A DNA stretch of 64,000 nt from Coleophoma eucalyptorum (GCA_026120035.1 JALRME010000029.1:186001-250000), one strand, 5' to 3'; shown: positions 33,363 through 45,068, counted from the stretch's first letter. Notes: generated by a model from the letters alone, not told the origin. Translations and numbers: made by a program.

Positions 33363-35465
33363 CCGCCCATCACTTAAATCTCATGCATGGTAACTGTTCG
33401 GGGTGTTTCCAGAGCATGCGCTAGAGATATGGCAAGCATGATATGCAGGCGTTTTCACGAAGGTCAACCTCGCCTGATAATTCCAGAAGAGTGCACACCC
33501 CTTTTAGCTCTATGGACCGTTGTATTACAACTCAACATCGTATTTACTTTCACCACCAAATCAACGCTCTTACAGTGTTGATTGCCTCAGCGGCCTCACC
33601 AAAATTTCTCGTCTCCCTTGTTCTGAGGATTGGCTTGCTTCTGGCACTCCTCGGTATGGCGGTACAAGGGCCGTTGCGGACCGTGTGGAAGGCCTGGGGT
33701 TGCGACCAGGGTGTGTTCTGCAGCAAAGCGCAGATTCCGACAATGTTATCGTTATGCGGAGTCCAACTTCGAAAAATAGGAGTTTACACGAGCATCCTGC
33801 TTATGCATGGGTGCTAGTTTTGACTGAACAATCCTTAAACTATGTTATTATTGGGGTCCTTATTCTGAGAGCTTCCTGGATTTCCATATTGTGCATGGGA
33901 TGCAAACTTCCTTATGCATGTTCATTAATGACGCTACAGCATTCGGCAAAAGTCGAAGCTAGAAAGTTCTGACCTTGATGATGGGATGGGGGCTTAGACA
34001 AAGATCTCGTGGGGCTAATCGACTTAGACTTACTTTATAATTGCTTCAGGTAGATAGACTAGTCAAGGATATGAGGTCGCTTGCTGACTTAGGGGAGCGG
34101 CGATATGTATATACCAAGATGGTACTCTCTGACTGGAGCCTTTTACAAGATTCAAGATAGACTAGATGCTGCTTTGTAGATAGATCGTCTGAATAGTGCG
34201 CATAATCACAAATTTTAGTCGAGCAAGCCGCTTGAGAATTTCTATCTGCTGATGATATGCTATTATTATATTCAACGCTTATTTCACATTAAGAGAATGA
34301 AAACATGTTTATCATCCTGTCGCCCTGTCTACATCAATGATGGAAGGTTCGACTAATTTCAATCCTCTCCTCAGGAAGTTGCGCTATTTGATGATCAGTG
34401 AGGACTGGGAGAGAGAGTTAAGATTCTTTCTCTAGGCTACAATTATAATGCTATCCCGGAAAAGACTCTTAGAGAGCTAAGCAAACTTATGGAAGGATTG
34501 TTTTCTCCTTCAAATCTATCTTTTTACGTGAAACGTTTTGTCTTTCTTTCTTTGAAATCTTAATATACACGATGAATTCTCTGTCACTAGATTGACATTT
34601 AACCACAGCCGCAACCCCCCCCCCCACGCCCCTCCCCGTGCGTCCACCAACCCTCAAAAGGTGTATTGCAACATCTCGTGCACAAGCCCTATTTTCTTTT
34701 GAGTAAGATTTCACAAAAAAGGAAATAAAAGAACACTTTTGTAAATGTCTGGCTGGCTTATTTGATCATACCCCCCAAGTAGAGAAGCTCGCTTGTAATT
34801 ATTATTATTGTTATATGCACGTGGAAAAAAATAAGAAAAACTTTGTTTGGTGCTTTCTTTCGTGCTAGTATGAAAACTCTGCAGGAACTTTTACTAACCA
34901 AGAACGAGACATCTCTGATTATTTAAAATCAGGGTTCATAGCTGTAGATGTAGAAGGTAGTGGCCCACGAGTGGTGCTACTGATGGCTGGGCGTAGTTTT
35001 AAAGCTATTTTCTATGCCCGCGAGGTACCACGTATCATACCTAAGGTACGCAGAATTCCTTTAATGTGTACCATGGACAAGCTAATATGAATTGAATCGA
35101 TGGCGTCGCAATACGGCTAACAAATGCTTTACTGTAACGCTAACTCGTATGGTTTGGATCTCTTTCAGTATATTTTGTCATATGTTTGTCTTTGATAGCT
35201 TGCTTGCATAAGCAAGGTCAACTGTGAAGATGTAAGATTTCTACTTATATTATACTCTTTTGAAACGATAATAAATCGGTGGTAGCAATTTCTGAAGTGA
35301 TGATCATATATACTAGAATTAATTGATTGGAGATTCTCTCCTTGCAGCCTCTTATCCTCTAGACGTGCCTGTCTTAGTAATCCGAATCCTTAATACCCAG
35401 CCTTACAGATAAGTCAAACGCCATGGCCCACCCATCCTGAAACAAAACCAGCAATTCCAATGCCC
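33363..35465. other. AT-leaning convergent region without genes
   Basis: About 2.1 kb lies between the stops of the chitinase and the DUF1776 gene. It is noticeably richer in A/T than the flanking genes, especially about 34180-35450, and includes a C-run near 34613-34625. I see no transposon frame, terminal repeat or RNA gene. It could be a degraded element, but that is only a guess. Confidence 0.4.
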
Positions 35466-37075
35466 CTATGAATCATCCTCACTCTTGCTATATCCATGCA
35501 AATCAATGTACTCGCTATCGCTCAAGCCACTGGATCCAGGACTGATACTTCTCGAAGAGCCGTCCTCACTCCTTACAATACCAGAACCAGAAGTCCTCAT
35601 AGAACCGGTGCTCCTAACTCCCATCATCCATCCCACCAATCCTCTAGGAACCCAACCTCCTATAAAGCCATAAAGTCTGGCACCTTGACCAACTCTAATG
35701 ATACCAGAATTTTTCAAAGTCATAGCATCAAATACAGCGTCATTCAGCTCTCGTAGACTGCTTCCTTTGCCAAAAGTCGAACCTACACCTCGGCCACTAG
35801 TCAAAGTTGTGAAGTTCCGACCGTATGTTTGACGTGCTCCCTCTGGCCATTGTAAGGTCTCTGCGCGCTGAGAATTGACTGTTTGAAGTTGGTTCTTTGG
35901 GGCGAATGAACTCAGATCGAAATTGCCCAACTGAAGATGTGTGACAGGAATGCCGAGGGGTGAAAGTTCAGCGGAGAGTACACGGGCAAAGGATGTCAGA
36001 CCTGAAATGATTGTTGACTCCGTGGCGTGGAATGCAGGTGACAGGGATGGAATAATGGATGGTGTGAGTAGTAAGACAGATGGCTTAGCTGCTGTGGAAT
36101 GCGAATGTGAGACCGGAGGCGAGGTAAGTAGTGGAAGAAAAGTTTGAAGTGTCAAAATTGGATTAAGAAGTCGAGTGTTGAGAAGGTCGGAGAGAGTAGA
36201 AGGCAATATTGTGGCAATTGGGGATGATGGGTAGGTCAACGATGGAACAACGATCAAGGATCGCAGGACAAGATAATGCGGCCTGGCACCATGGAACGCA
36301 GCGTGAGGAGTCTGCAGATGGATTAAAAATCGATCAATCGAAGCATGGGCGCTTGATGGCTGAATTGATGTTAGTAAGGACCAGAAACATAACAACTTAA
36401 GACCTACATCGACAATATCTATCATAAGAGGCTTGATATCGGATCTTGATTCGTTCTGAACCTGTATCTCCTCCTCAATGGTGTTGCAGACGACGTAGAC
36501 AATGAAACCCCGTCGTTCGAGATCCAAGGAAATCGATCGTGTTAGAGGTTCTGAGGGAGATCCTGCAACAACAACAACCTAAATACGCATTAGTCTATTT
36601 GCCTTTACACCCCAATTATATGAAGTAAAATACCTCTAGTCTTGCACCGTTTCCAGCTCGCTTTGCACGACGCTTCTTGTGTTTCCTATTCCTCTTGACA
36701 ACATGATATGTGATTCCGCCCACGGCAAACACGATAACAGTGGTCCAGATCTTATGCCTCATGACCCAGCTGTGGATCTGCATGTACATTGAGCTCCCAG
36801 GTATCATGGTGGAATGGAGTAGAGGCCTCGGAGCAGGCGGGGGTTTGGGACGAGCAGATTCGGGAATCCATTGTGACGATGAGAGAGCTTCTCTAAGGAC
36901 ACCAGCCGCTTTCTCGATGTGCTGGTCTACATAGTCGGCGACATCGTTCGAGTAACGGCGGATGTCGTTGGGCACCGAGGAGAGCTATGCGCCGAGTTTG
37001 TCAGTGTTTTGAGACATGCCAATAATGTCTAGATAGACATACAACATCAAGAAATGCTTGATCATCTGCAGACAT
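35466..37075 (-). CDS. DUF1776 family fungal protein (SDR-like, membrane-anchored)
   Basis: Exons 37075..37043, 36984..36634, 36578..36408 and 36359..35466 join in phase to 482 residues. The first exon codes only 11 residues (MSADDQAFLDV). Family marks are VPNDIRRYSNDVADYVDQHI, a transmembrane segment around KIWTTVIVFAVGGITYHVV followed by the basic KRNRKHKKRRAKR, then VVVVAGSPSEPLTRSISLDL and RRGFIVYVVCN, which look like a modified Rossmann start of the short-chain dehydrogenase type. Later LLLTPSIIPS and SFARVLSAELSPLGIPVTHLQLGNF match the SDR helix region, but the typical YxxxK pair is not evident, so catalysis is doubtful. The tail is Ser/Gly-rich. The function is unknown; the anchor suggests a membrane location. 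Confidence 0.88.
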
Positions 37076-37637
37076 GATGGGCAGCCGTTTTTGCGGTTGA
37101 TTGTTGGTGATGGAGATGTCGATGCTGATGTCGATAGATGGGATATTTGGATGATGCTAAAAGCTCTCTCGCCCCGCAAGAAACTTGAAAATGCGGGGAC
37201 GGGCTGGTATCCTCCCGGCCTATATCCGATATCCTATCTCAGCGAACCTTATAGTTAGGCGACTGATAACGACTTGCGGACGTCTTCTAGCAGCTCAGAG
37301 CGGATATATTGATTGATGGTACATTTACAACAATCCTTATTTGCAGATAGGAGTTCTGTGCAGTAGGTAATTTTGTGCTCAAGACCCATCGGAATTATTT
37401 GATGCTCGTGATTCATAAATGGATGTGTTGTGAAACGATGGAACTCATATATGGCGAATCATCCCGGCCGACAAAGTATCTATAGACGTTCAGAAGGGCT
37501 GTTTTTTTTCTTTTTAAAAAAAAGGGGTTGGACTACTTCTGATATTGCATTTACTTACCACCCGAAATATAAAACATTGGACCATAGGTAATGTCTATGC
37601 AAGTGAGGACACAATAAAACTCTAGTGAAATTGTCGC
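37076..37637. other. Intergenic region
   Basis: The 562 bases separate the DUF1776 start from the M61-like gene end. It likely holds the DUF1776 promoter. No gene is seen. Confidence 0.45.
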
Positions 37638-39309
37638 TCATTGTTCTCCTAGCTTCACCAGCTGCCAGCAGCTTGCCTTTTCAAAACTTCTTGGCCAATA
37701 CTCAATTTTCAGATTGCCACCGGGTCTTTTCACAACAACCTCCATCTTTGCATGAAAGTCGTCCACACATCGCCAAGGATAAGAGCAGTCAACCAGAATG
37801 TCTCCCTCTTTCAAGCCCGCTTGCTCTGCTCTGCTTCCTTTTTTTAACGCCTTAACAGTTCCTTGTGCAAAGCTCTGTCTATCTATCCATGCTAAAGTCC
37901 AAAACTTCCCATTGGTATTCAATCATCTTATGAGTTTTGGCACCGAATGCCTGCTCCGGAAATAGGAAGACTTCTCCCTTTTCCATCTTCGTAAATAAGG
38001 CTCTACCTTCATCTCCCATCAGAGGTACAAGCAATTCGAACCATTGCTGAAGTCCATACGGCTTGCCCTCATACCAGCTTTTGATCATAATTTTGACTGC
38101 CAAGTCCTCAATTGGTCTTTGCTGCACACCACCAACCATGCCACCAGCTAAATCCCTTGCTCGAAAGTCAGTAGAAACGACGAAGGCCCATGCTCGAGCT
38201 GAAAGCTGCTCCCGAGCATACTCATTGATATTTGCTTGTGTTTGGAGCTCTTCAAAACCCGCATGAAGCATCGGAGAAGTATAATACTTCTGGCACAACA
38301 TATTTAGAGTTGCCTGAAAATACTTTCCGTCTCGGAATTGAGTAGGAGCTCGGAAGGGAAGATAAATCGAGAACGCATTTGCTATGCCCTCATAAAGCCA
38401 ATCCTCGATTTGATCTGGTTCGTGTACTTTTGGTCCGAGGATGTGGCCCATAATCTCATGTGCCATATAGCGGATCAAATCATAGTCTTGAGCCGTATTA
38501 ATTCTATCATCATACCGGAAGATATTCCCCTTTGAGAATCTGGTGTTCCCGAAATCTTTCGCAGGTGAGCTGTTTCGTATGAATGTGCGATATGGCATTA
38601 CTTGGGACACTGGTAGGGACACAAAACCCGCAACCTTTAGGAGGAATCGGTAGTGAATATCTCTGATGATTTCCAGATTTGGTGGCAAGGGCCCGAACCA
38701 GTAGTAGCCATAATCCTGAGAATATTCGATATCTGCAGGTCGATGGCTCTGAATTGACCCAACCATATAAATAGCATTTCGCAATGTATAACAACTCCCC
38801 TGCATTGAATTTGTGCCTTCTCCAAAAGTAGACACAGCTCCCATGCCTTCAGGAGCTGCCGTCATATCCCATTCAAGTTTGATTTGATATAATGGAATTG
38901 TGTCGGGTGGCGCAAGAATGATTAGTGGTCCACCACCTAGTAATCCGCCGTGGTCGGCCCTCAATCCCATAAACTCGGAGAGATGTACTAAAGTTCTCGC
39001 ACCAGGCAGTTCTGGGCGAACAATATAGCTTATGACTACATCGCCTGTAATGGTTCTCCCTACCTCTGCTGAATTGAAGAGTTGCCAAACCCCCTCGTTT
39101 TGATGATGCTTCTTCCATTCAGTCTCCAGAAGGCCGTTTTGGTCAAAAACCTCGCAATTCTCAGGACCTTGATGAGATGCTATCAAACCACTGTCATCAA
39201 ATGCAGAGGATTCAACAATGACAGTAATCAGAAGAGCGACAACCGAATCAGTGTCAAATTGCGGTTTGATGGAGACACTGAAGCTCGGCAACTTTACACT
39301 TTCCGCCAT
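37638..39309 (-). CDS. M61-like zinc metallopeptidase with a frameshifted C-terminal PDZ domain
   Basis: The intronless frame 39309..37879 encodes 476 residues of an M61 glycyl-aminopeptidase type protein. The N-terminal beta region includes VVISYIVRPELPG. The zinc site is RYMAHEIMGHILGPKV (HExxH), with the third ligand Glu likely in EDWLYEGIANAFS. The frame stops at 37879, but an overlapping frame continues to 37638 with a clear PDZ-like end: GTVKALKKGSRAEQAGLKEGDILVD, then CVDDFHAKMEVVV and LKIEYWPRS. The two frames would join if one copy of a 4-base tandem duplication (GATA twice, about 37877-37886) were not there, keeping a natural MDRQSF. So the gene is either truly truncated or carries a sequencing or assembly error. 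The ATG at 39309 starts the conserved part. M61 enzymes are aminopeptidases; the PDZ part is thought to bind substrate or partners. Confidence 0.75.
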
Positions 39310-40107
39310 AGTGTGGAGGATTAATCCCACGAAACGATGGGATAGTAAGCAAAAAATCGGAGTGAGGCCCCAAAGTGTTAAGGTTTGAAGAATTGTGTGA
39401 TCAAAAGAGGAGGGGAGATTGACTTAAGGAACTACCTCATTAGATCTAGTGAGATTACTCTATACAGATTGTGTTCGTGACTGTGACTGTGATTGATCCT
39501 GGAGAAGGTCGAGAGGATATGGAAGTGGACACCTGTTACAAGGCTCAAGCATTTATATTCGCTGTGATTGTAAATTACCATGATCCGGTGCTGCGCAGAG
39601 CTCTAACATATGCATACAGCTTGTGCTTGGCACCTGCAGTTGGCCACAATGTTACCCGTGCACTCCACCAGAGATAATATGGCCAATTTGAGAGGAAGCT
39701 ATGCTCTAGTTGCTTCAGCTCTCGATCATGGTTATCAGCCTTGAAAAGCTTTGAATATGAACTCGCTGTCCTACAGTGCAGAGATATGAGAGAGAAGGAA
39801 GACAGGGGTGGATGGGTTAGGTGACTGCGGAGTGCGTAATCCGAGGCTGAGAGTGTCGCTAACAGCCCCTCGGAAATTCTTATCAAAAAAGCAGCCTTCC
39901 TCATGATTACATATCTCCATACAACCTCTTTTCTCTCTCTACCTCTGGTTTTGCGAGCGCTGGCGTTCTAGTACTTTCGATCCGGGGGCGAATTCTAAGT
40001 TTATTTCACCAAGGCCGCACTTCGGCGCTTTCATACGTTCCTTACTATTCAAGCCGCAGCCTTGATCTCTTTCATCAGCCTTCTCGAGACAGAAGAAACT
40101 AAACATT
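39310..40107. promoter_or_regulatory. Divergent promoter region between the M61-like gene and the Wss1-like gene
   Basis: About 800 bases separate two start codons that face away from each other. No gene features are seen and no binding motif is assigned. Confidence 0.45.
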
Positions 40108-41444
40108 ATGGCGGAACTTGATGCTTTGATACTTGAGTACTCCCACTTAAAAGGGTTCCCTCGAGAGAAGGAGGCACTTCATGCTCTGAAAAAGGTCTCT
40201 TCTCTTGTCAAGCCTATCATGAGAGCTCGTAATTGGAAGGTCGGCACGCTTGCAGAATTCTACCCAGAGCAGCAGAATCTACTTGGTGAGCCCGGCTCCC
40301 CAGATACCAAGGCCCTTCAATAACATTTGCAGGCATCAACCAAAATCGTGGGCAAAAGATTTGCTTGCGGCTTCGATACCCAGGAGACAAGAACCAGTTC
40401 CTGCCCCTCGAGCAAGTAGTCGATACCATGCTGCACGAACTTTCCCACAATGTATTTGGCCCACACGACGCTAAGTTCCATGCATTATGGGACCAGTTGA
40501 GAAAGGAGTACGAGGGTTTGCTGTCTAAAGGCTACACTGGGGAGGGTTTCATGTCAGATGGACACAGACTGGGTGGAAGACGAATACCAAGAAACGAAGC
40601 AGCGCGCATTGCCCGAGACGCAGCCGAGAAGAGGCGGACACTGACGTCGGGCTCAGGTCAAAGGCTTGGTGGTGCCCCTGTCCGCGTTGGAACAGATATA
40701 CGCAAAGTCATTGTGGAAGCGATCGAACGACGGAATACGGTGCTTAAGGGATGTGGATCAGAAAACAAGAATGACAAGGAAATCAAGGACCTTGCTGATA
40801 GCGCTACTCGCAATGGCTTCAAAACCAAGGCAGAAGAAGATGAGGCCAATGAGCGAGCAATTGCTCAGGCACTCTGGGAGTTGGTTCAGGAGGATCAGAA
40901 GAAAGAGTACGGTGCCGACTACATCGAAGCCACTGCGGCAAATCCAACTGGCAACGGTGGCGGTGAAATAGGCGCAACTCAGTCTTCATCAGCCAAAGCA
41001 TCCAATAAGACAAGATCAGTAGCATCATCGTCAATACCGGCGGCATCTGTGGCATCTAAGACGCCACAGCAAACAAGCCGACCTGTCAGTCGCTTAGTGT
41101 CTGAACTCTCACCACAGAAGCAAGCAGTAGCCCCCAAGAGAGCGAGAACAGAGCCTGCAATTTCTAAGCCTCCTGTTGCACCTCTTGAAACAGTTTCAGC
41201 AACTGGATGGACATGTCCAATTTGTACCTTACACAATCCGATTAACTTCCTCTGTTGCGATGCTTGTACGACTGAACGACCCGAAGATATTACTAAGAAA
41301 CTCTCTGAAGCAAATCGCCGACCCGCCGCAGCTCCGCGGCAACCGAGCATCAAGAGTTCCTGGCAGTGTACGCAATGTCGGACGCTTATGGAGGACAAGT
41401 GGTGGACTTGCTCCAATTGTGGGAAGATGAAGGAGAGCTCTTAG
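40108..41444 (+). CDS. wss1: Wss1-type DNA-protein crosslink repair metalloprotease
   Basis: Two exons, 40108..40285 and 40333..41444, join in phase (GTGAGC...TTGCAG) to 429 residues. A WLM domain fills the N-terminal half: LVKPIMRARNWKVGTLAEFY, then LRLRYPGDKNQFLPLEQVVD and the zinc site MLHELSHNVFGPHDAKF, the HExxH...H pattern of Wss1/SPRTN proteases. GYTGEGFMSDGHRLGG is a further family block. A long charged and Ser-rich linker follows. Two RanBP2-type zinc fingers close the protein: WTCPICTLHNPINFLCCDAC and WQCTQCRTLMEDKWWTCSNC. Yeast Wss1 cleaves proteins trapped on DNA together with Cdc48 and SUMO. The two RanBP2-type fingers are common in fungal members. The likely location is the nucleus. 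Confidence 0.93.
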
Positions 41445-41892
41445 TTTGTGCTCTATGGGATTTTATGACGTTATGATTATGTGGTGGTGGTGTTTTGGAG
41501 AAGAAAGGTACAGGTTAGGAAAATCGCGCATGATGTTACATATTCAGATCTGTATTACAGTGGTGGACTTGTTCTATAGTATGTTGACGGATAGATACTT
41601 CCATCAAATATCAGTATCATCGAAACATCAGCATTTTTGTTTTCGATCATAATAATATGAATTCAGTCATTGAGAAAGAGGTTCATTACCTGCTACCATA
41701 TCAATGTATCCACCCACTAGTAGTAGAATTCAAAAGAAATAGAGAAGTAATGTCAAAGCTACATTATAATTTCCCAAGTCTCATAATCCATTATTCTAAC
41801 GCCAAAGGGATACAAAATAATCAAGAAATGAAAGCAAGTAAATAATCCAACAGCCACCACAAAAGCCCTTTCTCAACCGCATTTTCAGCGTA
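41445..41892. other. Convergent 3' flanks, A/T-leaning
   Basis: The 448 bases lie between the Wss1-like stop and the stop of the DUF2306 gene. No gene is seen. Confidence 0.45.
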
Positions 41893-43024
41893 CTACTCTT
41901 TGACACCCTCTAAGCCAGCGGCCTTCCTCTTTATCGCGCTCACTTTCTTCAATCTCGCATCCTCGTCCCTCGTGGCATTGAGATAGATTTCCACCGCCGC
42001 CCCATGCAAAACCAGCGCCGCCCACCCTGAGGCACCAAAGACCATATTCAGCATCGCACTAATCTGCTCAACACCACCACCAAACGCCGGGGTAACCACC
42101 GCATCAACCATCGGCCACTCGCGCATCGCGCTCGTAACATTGGCACATACGGGATACTTCGCATGAGCCAGAGAAGTCGAGACATTGATGGTCTCGTACA
42201 GGAACAAAACTTCTTGACAGGTTGTCGCGGTGCGGTACTTGTTGGCTGAGATGGTCTGTACCCCAACGCCGAAGAGCATCATCAAGATCCGGAACGTGAA
42301 TATGGAGCCGGCGTAGGCCCAGGTACGTAGGATCCAGGCGCGGTGCTCGTCGATACGCAGATTGCGTATCCCGGCCCAAGAACGGTATGTGCCATAGACT
42401 GTGAGAACGGCCAGGAACCAGATCAAGATTTGCGTCTCCACGGTGCCACCAAAGGCGTGCGGTGCTACAAGAATCCCGGCTGTAGAGTTTGTTAGACTCT
42501 TTGAAGGTTTGAATTGAGGTGGAGGGTCTAAGTTTGGGGACTTACTGATGCTGCCGATGAAGAGGAGTACTAGGTTTAGACGACCGACGTATCTATGGAA
42601 CTTGGGGTACTTTTGGCGGATTGCGGGGATGAATTGAATGGGCATCATCAATCCAGAAGCTATATCTTTGTTAGTTGAAGGAAAGCCAACTATTTCTTTT
42701 GGAGGACCTACGAATCACACTCTGCAGGTGAATCTTCATAAACAGAGCCATGGTTCCCTCGGAAAACCAAAAAGCATGCAGGAATGAGCTCTCCAGCCAT
42801 TTCTCGTAAATCAAGAAATTCAAACGGAAGACACAAAATGCGAAAAAGATTCCGGCTGTTAGGAAGAAATAAACAAAATTGGACGTCTTTTTGAAGCCCG
42901 TCTGCTTCTGCAGAGCAGAGAAACATTGTGAGATTGGGGGAAATCTGGATTTGGAAATGGTAGCAGAACCATTGTTTGACGGCTTGGTGCTGGCCTGCAA
43001 AGGGGTTCTTTCGTCAAGAGTCAT
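41893..43024 (-). CDS. DUF2306 integral membrane protein
   Basis: Three exons, 43024..42712, 42659..42546 and 42479..41893, give 337 residues with both introns in phase. The N-terminus is cytosol-like and polar, then membrane segments begin near FVYFFLTAGIFFAFCVFRL. Family marks include MPIQFIPAIRQKYPKFHRYV and GRLNLVLLFIGS, then ILVAPHAFGGTVETQILIW, SWAGIRNLRIDEHRAWILRT and IFTFRILMMLFGV. A late hydrophobic stretch is GASGWAALVLHGAAVEIYL. This matches the DUF2306 membrane family known from fungi and bacteria; its function is unknown. The ATG at 43024 is preceded at about 43152-43162 by a TATA-like TATTATATATA, some 130 bases upstream. Confidence 0.85.
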
Positions 43025-43742
43025 GATGATAGAATATTTAGTGAGAGGGGGGAAGAAATGTTTATAAACAATGACCAAGTAATATGTGATGCAGCTGTGA
43101 GAAGTGATTGCTACTCTGGCTGCATGCTAACTTGGTGGTAGACCAAGGGAGTATTATATATACTTTAGCATCTTTCACAATGCTTCTTGAGCGGATTTAG
43201 CATTCATTCCTAGTTGCAGAGCTACCACAGGCTTCCCTGCCGGCCGGTGGGCAGATTTCAAGATGGACTCACTTGCATGATGTGACGATCTGGTTATGGA
43301 AAACGTGCATGTCCCATTATTTCGTACGAAGTACGGCGTCGGGAGAATGAGACGTCGGTCAATATGTGATTGTCTCAAGCCCTTTCGCATTCGCACTTGA
43401 GTGAGCTACGCGTTTACGGCCGGACGGTAAATCCGTCCATGCCTTAGGCATACAACTGCACACAAACAGGGAAATCAGCCAATCAGGCGTGTTTGATTGA
43501 TGGAAGCTATGGGATCGGAGGCATTGGGTCAGGCCGACTCCCGTCGTCTTACCGTTGATGGCGTCACGATACGCCTGGCTGTCCATCTTTGGACTACCTA
43601 CCTAGGTACTCACTCTTATGATGCCACACGTTGTCTTCCGGGGCGCAGAACATGTCTCACATTCAGATAGAAGGAAATACTTTTGTGTCTATATCTACTC
43701 GAGATCTCTAGCTCTGTTTTAGTCCGTGCCAGTCAAGTCAAT
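43025..43742. other. Intergenic region
   Basis: The 718 bases hold the upstream region of the DUF2306 gene (with the TATA-like site noted there) and the 3' end of the LRR-kinase gene. No gene is seen. Confidence 0.45.
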
Positions 43743-45068
43743 CTACAGATTATCTAAAACACTACATATCTCTGTAAACAGAGGTCTATCCTCTACCGAC
43801 TTTTCCGTGCATTTCTCGAAAAGCTCATTCAACGCCTCAATGATAGTACCCACCTTCTCGCCCACAACCTCACTTCCACCCTCCACATCTCGCTGCGTCA
43901 AGCCCAGCATATCTTCAATCAAGTGACCAAAAGCCAAAACCTCAAGTCTTTCGACGTCGTTCCCATAGCCATGGTCTTTGCCATATATGGTAGCTGCCCC
44001 AAAGTCTCCAAGTAGCGCGTGTCCGGCATCGTCGATGAGAATATTGTGTGCATACAGGTCTCCGTGTGCAATCCCTCTCGCGTGGATGTGTGCTGCGGCG
44101 GCAGCTATTCCTGTTAGGATGCTTGTGCACTTCTCAATGTTGAAAGCTGTCTCCGGAGGAAAAGAATCACGAGTGCACGTTTGAAGGGTAGGTGGAAGAC
44201 CAAGGTTGGTGTAATGGGGCGGAATGAGCTTTAGGACCAGTCCCCGTTTGTCGGGATGTCCTTTGATGGAGCCGAGCGGAGAGATGAGGTTGTTATGTTG
44301 CCCTGCTGTAATGCAGGCATTCATCTCATCTGCTGGTGAGCCATCGCTTGTTATTTCTCCTTTGAACAGCTTCACCGCAACATCCTTTTGTGCTCCTTCA
44401 GTCATCCACACCCCTTTGGATATGATTCCAGAGGCACCTTCCCCAAGTAACTTGGTTACTGATAGATCTGACCATAAAATCTCATCCAAGCTTGGATTAT
44501 CAGCAAAGGATGGCGCACATGGATTGCCAGCAAACGCGAGGAAAGCCAATTCTGGCAGCTTGAAAAGCCAGGATGGTAGGGAGCTGAGTCGGTTACACGA
44601 CAGTCGTAACAGTCCAAGCTTCTTGCAATTGGCCATGGAATCGGGAAGTGAAGCAAGACGGTTGCCAGCGAGCATACATTTTTGAAGACGGTGACAAGAT
44701 CCAATACTGGATGGGAGGCTCGTGATCGCATTGTTTGTAAGGATCAGCCATCGAAGATTTGGAAAGGCAGTCTCTGGGATGGTTTCCATGCCGTTGTTCT
44801 TAAATGCCACCATCTCCAAAGCGGGACATTTCGCTAGCTGTTCTGGGAAGGTCTTGAAGTTGCAGTCCGAGAAGAAAGCAATCTTCAGATGCTTAAGCTG
44901 GCTGATCTCATCGGGGAGGCTAGAAAGTGGATTTCCTGAAAGGTCAAGAATCTCGAGTGTCTCGGAAAGATCTAAGATCTCCTTTGGCAACGAAGTGAGG
45001 CCACATGATAGCTTCAGCTTTTTAGCTCCCCGGTACTCCCCAGATTCAAGTCCTTTAATAGACTGCAT
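43743..45068 (-). CDS. Leucine-rich-repeat protein kinase, bacterial-type LRR-kinase fusion
   Basis: A single intronless 441-residue frame. Residues about 1-200 form LRRs on the pattern LxxLPxxIxxLxxLxxL (LSCGLTSLPKEILDLSETLE, ILDLSGNPLSSLPDEISQLK, NNAITSLPSSIGSCHRLQ, LSCNRLSSLPSWLFKLPEL). A kinase domain follows from about residue 205: glycine loop LLGEGASGIISKG, Lys in VAVKLFKG, a Glu-bearing helix starting DEMNACITAGQHNNL, catalytic loop HARGIAHGDLYAHNILID (HGD in place of HRD, Asp and Asn kept) and metal loop LLGDFGAA. The domain is short (about 235 residues) and I see no canonical APE motif. This compact LRR plus kinase layout is, as I recall, common in proteobacteria and rare in fungi. 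It has no membrane segment, unlike plant receptor kinases, so a soluble cytosolic kinase is likely. A bacterial source by transfer is the leading explanation. Confidence 0.9.
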   Translation of the reverse strand: MQSIKGLESGEYRGAKKLKLSCGLTSLPKEILDLSETLEILDLSGNPLSSLPDEISQLKHLKIAFFSDCNFKTFPEQLAKCPALEMVAFKNNGMETIPETAFPNLRWLILTNNAITSLPSSIGSCHRLQKCMLAGNRLASLPDSMANCKKLGLLRLSCNRLSSLPSWLFKLPELAFLAFAGNPCAPSFADNPSLDEILWSDLSVTKLLGEGASGIISKGVWMTEGAQKDVAVKLFKGEITSDGSPADEMNACITAGQHNNLISPLGSIKGHPDKRGLVLKLIPPHYTNLGLPPTLQTCTRDSFPPETAFNIEKCTSILTGIAAAAAHIHARGIAHGDLYAHNILIDDAGHALLGDFGAATIYGKDHGYGNDVERLEVLAFGHLIEDMLGLTQRDVEGGSEVVGEKVGTIIEALNELFEKCTEKSVEDRPLFTEICSVLDNL

